Shown here: piece by piece, positions 1 to 4,162 of the stretch
Layout: each line of letters opens with the position of its first letter
How positions within the stretch are numbered: the first letter of the stretch is position 1
Source: Rhodospirillaceae bacterium
GTDB lineage: Bacteria; Pseudomonadota; Alphaproteobacteria; Rhodospirillales; Magnetovibrionaceae
Direction: 5' to 3'
Assembly: GCA_029881835.1 (NCBI GenBank)
Contig: JAOULV010000071.1
Location: forward strand, 1 to 7,212
DNA length: 7,212 nucleotides
Program-made: the position numbers and the translations under genes
Notes under the pieces: model-generated
What the model was told of the DNA's origin: nothing
Database searches by the model: none
What the model saw: only the letters and a program-made list of their open reading frames with translations

Positions 1-316
1 TCACTATCAAATCTTCAAACAGGTCCATGTATTCGGTTTTTTCGGTGTCGCTGGCGGCGCGCCAATGGCGCCCCATAACCCACTTGCCGATTAGTTCGAC
101 ATCAAAATTATGGCCCAAAAGCTCACGAAAACGCTCGACCCTTTTTTCCCGCGTCGCCTCTTTATCGGTTAGCGCACCAATAGCCGCATCTGCCAGGCCT
201 TCGATAAATTGATGGGCAGTTTTGCTATTGTGGTCTGCGCTGGCGGCAATGGGTATCGTGTTAGCGAACAAAATGGCCGCAAGAAAGATTGAAAAAAATG
301 AACGTCGTAAAATCAT
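1..316 (-). CDS. MlaC/Ttg2D (HpnM-like) periplasmic substrate-binding protein, N-terminal part
   Basis: Reading down from ATG at 316 gives 105 codons with no stop before the left edge, so the C-terminal half is missing. Residues 1-27 form a signal peptide: basic MILRR, a hydrophobic core (FFSIFLAAILFA) and an ASA/D cleavage site, so the product should be exported to the periplasm. The mature part (HQFIEGLADAAIGALTDK, then a charged helix, FDVELIGKWVMGRHWR and YMDLFEDLIV) matches the start of the toluene-tolerance/MlaC family. Family members ferry phospholipids between the outer membrane and the Mla ABC transporter; the related HpnM proteins belong to hopanoid loci. Which one this is cannot be decided without the neighbours to the left. 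An in-frame ATG at 334 would add six residues before the signal peptide; neither start has a clear Shine-Dalgarno. The start at 316 gives the more typical signal peptide. Confidence 0.82.
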   Translation of the reverse strand, partial: MILRRSFFSIFLAAILFANTIPIAASADHNSKTAHQFIEGLADAAIGALTDKEATREKRVERFRELLGHNFDVELIGKWVMGRHWRAASDTEKTEYMDLFEDLIV

Positions 317-387
317 GTTTAGGTCTGGCCCCATAAATATTGATTAATCTTAAAACGGTCGTTAATTTTAATATACAAAATAACATC

Positions 388-417
388 AAAAAAGGCGCTT
401 GCATTATCAATAGCGCC
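388..417 (-). terminator. Hairpin plus T-tract inside the mlaC-like leader (possible attenuator)
   Basis: On the minus strand GGCGCT (417-412), a 12-nt loop and AGCGCC (399-394) form a perfect 6-bp GC-rich stem followed directly by TTTTTT (393-388). This has the form of a Rho-independent terminator. It lies about 15 nt after the predicted start site near 432 and 72 nt before the start codon. No minus-strand gene ends here, so it would act as an early terminator or attenuator, or yield a very short RNA of about 45 nt. The stem is short and the loop long, so efficiency is uncertain. Confidence 0.45.
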
Positions 418-438
418 CACAAACTTAGATCTGCCTTT

Positions 439-467
439 ATAATATAGTTATTGATAGACAATGGCAA
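439..467 (-). promoter_or_regulatory. Predicted sigma70-type promoter for the mlaC-like gene
   Basis: Read on the minus strand, TTGCCA (467-462) is followed by a 17-nt spacer and TATTAT (444-439). That is 4 of 6 matches to the -35 consensus and 5 of 6 to the -10 consensus, at ideal spacing. Transcription would start near 432, giving a 5' leader of about 115 nt before the start at 316. The opposite strand has a perfect TATAAT at 438-443 but no matching -35, so the minus reading is preferred. Prediction by eye only. Confidence 0.5.
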
Positions 468-623
468 TTAGCACTATTTACCTATGGTCTTTTTCCCGGT
501 ATTTAGCTTGGGTTTGAGGTGTTTTTAGGGGTGTTTTGCCCTTTTTACTGATATCTTTTACTGGGCACGAATCATTACATCCGCCCATTTCCCCAACAGC
601 AAAAAACAGGTGGTTTTATTAAA

Positions 624-1436
624 ATGCTAGTTATCGTTTCGCCGGCCAAAAAGCTAAGCCTTGAAAATGAAAAAATTCCTGATATCGCAAAAACCAAACC
701 TATGTTTGATAGCGATGCAAAATCGTTGGCAAAAATTGCTGCCGAAAAGAGCGAGGGAGAAATTGCCAAGCTAATGCATATCAGCCCCAAACTGGCAGAG
801 GGTGCCGCCAACTGGTTTGCTACATTTTCTGTCAAACAATCCGGATCTGACAGCAAGCCTGCGGCATTTATGTTTTCTGGCGATACCTATGTGGGGCTTG
901 AAATCCGCACCATGGACAAAAATGCCCTAAAACAGGCGCAAGACAGGCTGTTAATACTTTCCGGTCTTTACGGGGCATTGCGCCCATTTGATGTAATCAG
1001 ACCATACCGCATGGATATGGGAACCAAGCTTAAAACCCCCAAAGGAAAAAACCTTTATGATTTTTGGGGCACCAAAGTAAGCAAGGCAATTGCCACACAA
1101 GCAAAAGAAAAAAAAGCTAAAGCCATTATCAACCTTGCTTCAAAGGAATATTTTTCCGTGCTTGATGAAAATGCGCTTGGCGTGCCGGTAATTACGCCGG
1201 TGTTCAAAGAAATTCAAGACGGTGAAATTCGCACCTTAGGGTTGTTTGCCAAGCGGGCGCGCGGTGCTATGGCAAGGTGGATAATGGAAAACAACATTAA
1301 AAAACCTGATGATATAAAAAAATTTAATGTTAATGGTTATAAATTCCAGCCAGGTGCGTCAAATGAAAGCGAATGGACATTTGCCAGACCACAACCAAAA
1401 TCCAAATCCGCTGCAAAAAAATCGCGCAAAATATAA
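624..1436 (+). CDS. yaaA: Peroxide stress protein YaaA (DUF328/UPF0246)
   Basis: The 270-aa product is a full-length YaaA. The start MLVIVSPAKKL is the family signature. SGDTYVGL (85-92), LSGLYGALRPFDVIRPYRMDMG (112-133), YDFWG (145-149), INLASKEYF (169-177), FAKRARGAMARWI (208-220) and the NGYKF segment (237-241) are all recognisable family blocks. In E. coli YaaA is a cytoplasmic DNA-binding protein induced by OxyR that limits damage from hydrogen peroxide and intracellular iron. The usual length is near 258 aa; the excess is a lysine-rich C-terminal tail (KSKSAAKKSRKI, 259-270), which might add non-specific nucleic-acid contacts. The start is supported by AGGTGG 10 nt upstream. The stop codon overlaps the next gene by one base, suggesting an operon. 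No clear OxyR site was found upstream. Confidence 0.93.
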   Translation: MLVIVSPAKKLSLENEKIPDIAKTKPMFDSDAKSLAKIAAEKSEGEIAKLMHISPKLAEGAANWFATFSVKQSGSDSKPAAFMFSGDTYVGLEIRTMDKNALKQAQDRLLILSGLYGALRPFDVIRPYRMDMGTKLKTPKGKNLYDFWGTKVSKAIATQAKEKKAKAIINLASKEYFSVLDENALGVPVITPVFKEIQDGEIRTLGLFAKRARGAMARWIMENNIKKPDDIKKFNVNGYKFQPGASNESEWTFARPQPKSKSAAKKSRKI

Positions 1437-1792
1437 TGAACGTAATTTCAGATAAAAAAATTTCTGAATTTCAAAAAAAGCTTTTGCTGGAAAAGCAAGA
1501 GCTGCTTCACGACGCGGAATTAAGCAGCGATGACCGCAAGGCTGTGACCCTTGACCAAACCAGCGTCGGGCGCCTGTCCAGAATGGACGCCATGCAGGCC
1601 CAAGAAATGGCGCTGGAGACCGAACGGCGGCGGGAAATTGAGCTGGGCCGGATAGAGCGCGCGCTTGAACGGATTAAAAACGGTGAATACGGGTTTTGCC
1701 AATCTTGCGATGAAGAAATAACCGAAAAGCGCCTTGAGATTGATCCGGCCACCCCTGTTTGCATTAACTGCGCGAACAAAGGTGGTGGGTAG
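1436..1792 (+). CDS. Short DksA/TraR-family C4 zinc-finger regulator
   Basis: The 118-aa product starts with MNVISDKKI at an ATG sharing a base with the yaaA stop (TAATG), pointing to translational coupling. A reading start further upstream at 1373 would lie wholly within yaaA coding and is rejected. The N-terminal 80 residues are charged and heptad-like, consistent with the coiled coil that enters the RNA polymerase secondary channel. Residues 40-52 (DQTSVGRLSRMDA) match the block typical of short DksA-like proteins, in place of the DxxDxA tip of E. coli DksA. Residues 88-112 form the zinc finger C88-x2-C91-x17-C109-x2-C112, followed by the glycine end. The likely role is direct modulation of transcription initiation, perhaps with ppGpp, in the cytoplasm. 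At 118 aa against 151 for E. coli DksA, it is a paralogue-type protein, not a sure dksA orthologue. Confidence 0.88.
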   Translation: MNVISDKKISEFQKKLLLEKQELLHDAELSSDDRKAVTLDQTSVGRLSRMDAMQAQEMALETERRREIELGRIERALERIKNGEYGFCQSCDEEITEKRLEIDPATPVCINCANKGGG

Positions 1793-1811
1793 AGTTGGCG
1801 ACAAGCAAACC

Positions 1812-3029
1812 ATGAGCACATTTAGATTCATAATCGGCAACCGCCGCTTTTTAGGCTTTGGCCTGCTTTGCACCATAGGAGCCAACATTGGGCAAACTTT
1901 TTTTATTGCGCTTTTTGGCAATAACATAAGAAGTGAATTTTCTCTTAGTCACGGTGATTTTGGTGCGGTTTATGCCATTGCAACACTTATGAGCGCGCTT
2001 GTAATAATTTGGGCCGGGCGAAGAATAGACCACATTGATCTTAGGTTGTATTCGGCAATTGTTTTAATTGGTCTTGCCCTAGCGGCCGGAGCCTTGTCGG
2101 TGGCTAACAACATGATTGTTCTGATCGCGGCGCTGTTTGGTCTGCGTCTTTTTGGCCAAGGGCTTTTGCGCCACACCGCGGTGGTGAGCATGGCCAAATA
2201 TTTTGAAGAAACCCGCGGCCGCGCGATGAGCGTAGTCAGCCTTGGTTATCCGATTGGTGAATCCATTTTCCCAATAATGGCTATCGCTGCCATTGCCTAT
2301 CTGGGGTGGCGCGACACGTGGGGGGTTATCGCATTGATAATTACGTTTGCGCTGTTGCCCCTATCGCAGTTTTTATTAAAAGGGCATAGCGAGCGGCATC
2401 AAAAATATGAAAAAGAAAAATCGGAAAAAGAAAGACATCTTGAAGAAAAAAATATCCTGCGCGACCCACATTTTTATATAATTTTGCTGGGTGCACTTAT
2501 GGCGCCATTTCTTTTGACCGGGATTTTCTTTCATCAACTTGCCCTAGCCGATGCCAAGGGCTGGGACATCGCATGGCTGGCGTCTAGCTTCCCCGCCTTT
2601 GCCGGAGCAACGGTTTTTTCGTCACTATTAAGCGGCCCCTTGGTAGATAAGCATGGTCCCGGGCGCATATTACCGTTTTTTCTGCTGCCCCTAATAGCGG
2701 CAATGGCGGTGATTGCGCTTGGCCAACACATGATATGGTTGCCCATATATTTGGCGCTGGCCGGGCTTACGACAGGCACCAGCGGCGTACTGATAACCGC
2801 TAGCTGGGCCGATACCTACGGCACCAAACGACTGGGGTCGGTCAGGGCTATTTCATCCAGCTTTACCGTGCTGTCCACCGCCATTTCGCCTTTGCTTGCG
2901 GGGGCATTGCTGGATCAAGGGGTTGGATTCCATGCCCTTGGCGTTGGGGCCATGATAATTGCGTTTGGGGCGTTGCTTGGGGTCCAGATACCCGCCCAAA
3001 GGCTAAGAAATACCAAAAAAACAGCTTAA
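1812..3029 (+). CDS. MFS transporter, 12 TM, substrate unknown
   Basis: The 405-aa product has two blocks of about six hydrophobic segments separated by a highly charged cytoplasmic loop at about 190-220 (HQKYEKEKSEKERHLEEK), the usual 6+6 major facilitator plan. The GRRIDHIDLRL stretch (69-79) after the second segment and GPLVDKHGPGRI (275-286) in the second half are the two copies of the loop 2-3 motif. Residues RGRAMSVVSLGYPIGES (135-151) resemble anion/monocarboxylate-type MFS proteins, but the substrate cannot be read from sequence. ATG 1812 puts the first membrane segment right after a short basic N-terminus (MSTFRFIIGNRR). GTG codons at 1782 and 1785 or ATG 1734 would extend into the preceding gene and are less likely, though the Shine-Dalgarno at 1812 is weak. 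It lies 19 bp after the DksA-like stop, so co-transcription with yaaA is likely. Confidence 0.85.
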   Translation: MSTFRFIIGNRRFLGFGLLCTIGANIGQTFFIALFGNNIRSEFSLSHGDFGAVYAIATLMSALVIIWAGRRIDHIDLRLYSAIVLIGLALAAGALSVANNMIVLIAALFGLRLFGQGLLRHTAVVSMAKYFEETRGRAMSVVSLGYPIGESIFPIMAIAAIAYLGWRDTWGVIALIITFALLPLSQFLLKGHSERHQKYEKEKSEKERHLEEKNILRDPHFYIILLGALMAPFLLTGIFFHQLALADAKGWDIAWLASSFPAFAGATVFSSLLSGPLVDKHGPGRILPFFLLPLIAAMAVIALGQHMIWLPIYLALAGLTTGTSGVLITASWADTYGTKRLGSVRAISSSFTVLSTAISPLLAGALLDQGVGFHALGVGAMIIAFGALLGVQIPAQRLRNTKKTA

Positions 3030-3118
3030 AACAATATGTTAGATTATTGGTAGATATCCTTCAAAACAAAACAATCCTAGCGAAAGTAGTTGTTAACCAA
3101 TCCCTTCTAACATTTTAA

Positions 3119-3294
3119 AGCAAGAAACAAGGGATAGGAGTAAGCCATTATGGCAGCATCAACCACCCCGGACCCAAACCGGGAGAATCAGCCAACAAAT
3201 GGTTGGCATTCATGGTCTAGCCCGGTTCTTGTGGCTGAAAACAAAAATCAAAATCTTATTTTGACGCCTCCGTATTCGGGGGCGTTTGCTGTTT
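3119..3294 (+). ncRNA. Candidate structured leader RNA or small RNA upstream of phoH
   Basis: Several inverted repeats nest in order. AACCGGG (3177-3183) pairs with CCCGGTT (3221-3227), enclosing GAAT/ATTC (3185-3188, 3208-3211) and GCCAAC/GTTGGC (3191-3196, 3202-3207) around an AAATG loop, with a CA bulge between the two inner stems. The CCGGG can instead pair with CCCGG at 3167-3171, so two folds compete. An A-rich single-stranded stretch (3238-3255) and a terminator hairpin follow. This layout resembles a cis-acting leader with expression platform, or an independent small RNA. It does not match any riboswitch or housekeeping RNA consensus that I can recall. The 5' end is a guess. Confidence 0.35.
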
Positions 3295-3296
3295 AG
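3150..3296 (+). CDS. Possible 48-aa small ORF, unknown
   Basis: ATG 3150 is preceded by AGGAG (3136-3140) at a 9-nt spacing and opens 48 codons ending in TAG 3294-3296. The peptide begins MAASTTPDPNRENQPTNG and ends in ILTPPYSGAFAV. It is polar at the N-terminus, with no membrane segment and no family that I recognise. It overlaps the structured region and the whole terminator stem, so either the RNA is the functional product and the frame is chance, or it is a leader peptide whose translation opens the hairpins. A stop-free run of this length is not rare by chance; only the ribosome site favours it. Confidence 0.25.
   Translation: MAASTTPDPNRENQPTNGWHSWSSPVLVAENKNQNLILTPPYSGAFAV
3264..3294 (+). 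terminator. Rho-independent-like terminator before phoH
   Basis: ACGCCTCCG (3264-3272) pairs over 9 bp with CGGGGGCGT (3277-3285), including one G-U pair, around a TATT loop. It is followed by TTGCTGTTT, an interrupted U-tract. It sits 30 bp upstream of the phoH Shine-Dalgarno with no gene body before it other than the small ORF, so it either ends a small RNA or attenuates phoH. The CCTCC in its 5' arm (3267-3271) is also complementary to the GGAGG of the phoH ribosome site. Confidence 0.55.
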
Positions 3297-3324
3297 GGAA
3301 ATAAATAAACACATCAAATTATTT

Positions 3325-3331
3325 AGGAGGT
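3325..3331 (+). promoter_or_regulatory. Strong Shine-Dalgarno site fixing the phoH start
   Basis: AGGAGGT, a full anti-16S match, lies with its AGGAGG core 6 nt before ATG 3337. It decides for this ATG over the in-frame TTG at 3286, which lies inside the terminator and would add 17 residues of unlikely sequence. Confidence 0.85.
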
Positions 3332-3336
3332 ATCTC

Positions 3337-4068
3337 ATGGGAAAGAAAACTCGCCGCCAAAAACAAGCAACGGTTCACGCCCTTTATCCCGAAGATGACA
3401 CGTGGCACCCGTTGGGCCCCATACAGCAAGATGACCGTGACCAACGATACCTTAAAACCATAAAACCCAGAAGCGACAACCAAAAAGCATTGATTGATGC
3501 GATAGACGCAAAAAGCCTTGTCATGGCACTGGGGCCGGCGGGCACGGGGAAAACCTATCTTGCGATAGCCAAAGCGGTAGAGGCACTGGAAAAAGGCCAT
3601 ATCGGTCGCATAGTTCTTACCCGCCCGGCGGTTGAGGCTGGTGAAACTTTGGGATTTTTACCAGGTGAAATGGAAGAAAAATTGGCCCCATATCTGCGCC
3701 CGCTGTTTGATGCCTTGGCCGATCGCATGGGCAACAGTTCAATTAAAAAAATGATGAAAGACGGCACCATTGAAATTGCCCCCGTCGGCTTTATGCGCGG
3801 ACGAACGCTCAACAATGCTTTTGTGGTAATTGACGAAGCGCAAAACTGCACCTACGGGCAGATAAAAATGTTACTTACCCGTCTTGGCTGGCATTCAACC
3901 ATGGTGGTAACGGGTGACCCCGACCAAACAGATCTTTTGCCGGGGATGAGTGGCCTGGAAGATATATCCAATCGGCTTGAAGCGCTTGATGATATTGCGG
4001 TTGTCCGTCTAAAAGACGCAGACGTTGTGCGCCACCCATTGGTGGCTTCGATGCTAAGTGTTATTTAG
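3337..4068 (+). CDS. phoH: PhoH family P-loop ATPase (short form)
   Basis: The 243-aa product is a single PhoH ATPase domain. Walker A is GPAGTGKT (66-73), followed by the family blocks TRPAVEAGETLGFLPGEMEE (95-114), YLRPLFDAL (119-127) and GFMRGRT (151-157). Walker B is VVIDEAQN (163-170), then TGDPDQTDL (192-200) and the VVRHPLV end (230-236). It is cytoplasmic. The family is related to superfamily I helicases and is linked to RNA metabolism and phosphate starvation, but its exact reaction is not settled. It lacks the longer N-terminal region of YbeZ/PhoL, and no ybeY or miaB lies beside it, so it is the E. coli PhoH-like type. The N-terminus (MGKKTRRQKQ) is very basic, possibly for RNA contact. 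It lies between two terminators and is probably monocistronic. No Pho box was recognised upstream. Confidence 0.92.
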   Translation: MGKKTRRQKQATVHALYPEDDTWHPLGPIQQDDRDQRYLKTIKPRSDNQKALIDAIDAKSLVMALGPAGTGKTYLAIAKAVEALEKGHIGRIVLTRPAVEAGETLGFLPGEMEEKLAPYLRPLFDALADRMGNSSIKKMMKDGTIEIAPVGFMRGRTLNNAFVVIDEAQNCTYGQIKMLLTRLGWHSTMVVTGDPDQTDLLPGMSGLEDISNRLEALDDIAVVRLKDADVVRHPLVASMLSVI

Positions 4069-4102
4069 GTCTGCTTCGCGCAGCAACCATCCATTGTTCA
4101 GA

Positions 4103-4145
4103 AAAACTATCCCCGTCATATTTTTGTGCCGGGGATAGTTTTATT
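4103..4145. terminator. Strong bidirectional terminator after phoH
   Basis: A perfect 13-bp stem pairs 4103-4115 with 4130-4142, with the core ACTATCCCCG opposite CGGGGATAGT. The loop is 14 nt, and an A-tract on the 5' side and a TTTTATT tract on the 3' side allow function in both directions. It lies 34 bp after the phoH stop. A smaller CTGC/GCAG hairpin precedes it at 4071-4083. Confidence 0.88.
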
Positions 4146-4149
4146 AATG

Positions 4150-4155
4150 TATAAA
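4150..4155 (+). promoter_or_regulatory. Candidate -10 element for the fusion gene
   Basis: TATAAA ends 7 nt before the A of ATG 4163, so transcription from it would begin at about 4162-4163 and give a leaderless message. No good -35 exists at 16-18 nt spacing, because that DNA is the terminator stem (TTGTGC at 4124-4129 is 20 nt away). This makes the call weak, but no other promoter fits between terminator and start codon. Confidence 0.3.
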
Positions 4156-4162
4156 AACATCA

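Larger units (their letters stand above)
317..623. other. Divergent intergenic region between mlaC-like gene and yaaA
   Basis: This spacer of about 307 bp has no convincing gene. Its left half carries the minus-strand promoter and hairpin described separately. Its right half (about 510-570) has short T-rich repeats: GGTGTTTT at 518-525 and 530-537, TTTTACT at 543-549 and 556-562 separated by the palindrome GATATC, and TGCCC/GGGCA (537-541, 563-567) bracketing the second pair. I could not identify a clear -35/-10 pair for yaaA, so these repeats are only candidates for regulator contact. The yaaA Shine-Dalgarno AGGTGG is at 608-613. Confidence 0.5.
3030..3336 (+). promoter_or_regulatory. phoH upstream/leader region
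   Basis: About 307 bp lie between the MFS gene and phoH. The left 70 bp is AT-rich with no clear hairpin, so the yaaA cluster has no evident terminator. A weak promoter can be drawn at TTGTTA (3090-3095), 17 nt, TTTTAA (3113-3118). ATCCCTT (3100-3106) pairs with AAGGGAT (3129-3135). From 3150 to 3294 come a possible small ORF, nested inverted repeats and a terminator, listed separately. The 30 bp between that terminator and the phoH Shine-Dalgarno shows no good promoter, so phoH expression probably depends on reading through the leader. Confidence 0.5.

Noticed and set aside
261..467. Minus-strand frame of 68 codons in the mlaC/yaaA spacer
   Set aside because: It starts on a TTG within the predicted -35, overlaps the secreted mlaC-like frame in another phase, and shows no ribosome site or family signature.
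470..623. OxyR box or clear sigma70 promoter for yaaA
   Set aside because: No arrangement with acceptable half-sites or a -35/-10 pair at 16-18 nt spacing was found.
1520..1927. Minus-strand frame of 135 codons
   Set aside because: Antisense to the DksA-like gene and the MFS start; rich in chance basic residues, with no motif or ribosome site.
3119..3294. SRP RNA, 6S RNA, RNase P RNA or tmRNA
   Set aside because: None of the conserved cores of these RNAs, as I recall them, is present; only hairpins and a terminator are seen.
3286..3336. TTG-initiated extension of phoH
   Set aside because: The TTG sits in the U-tract of the terminator, while AGGAGG stands 6 nt before ATG 3337.
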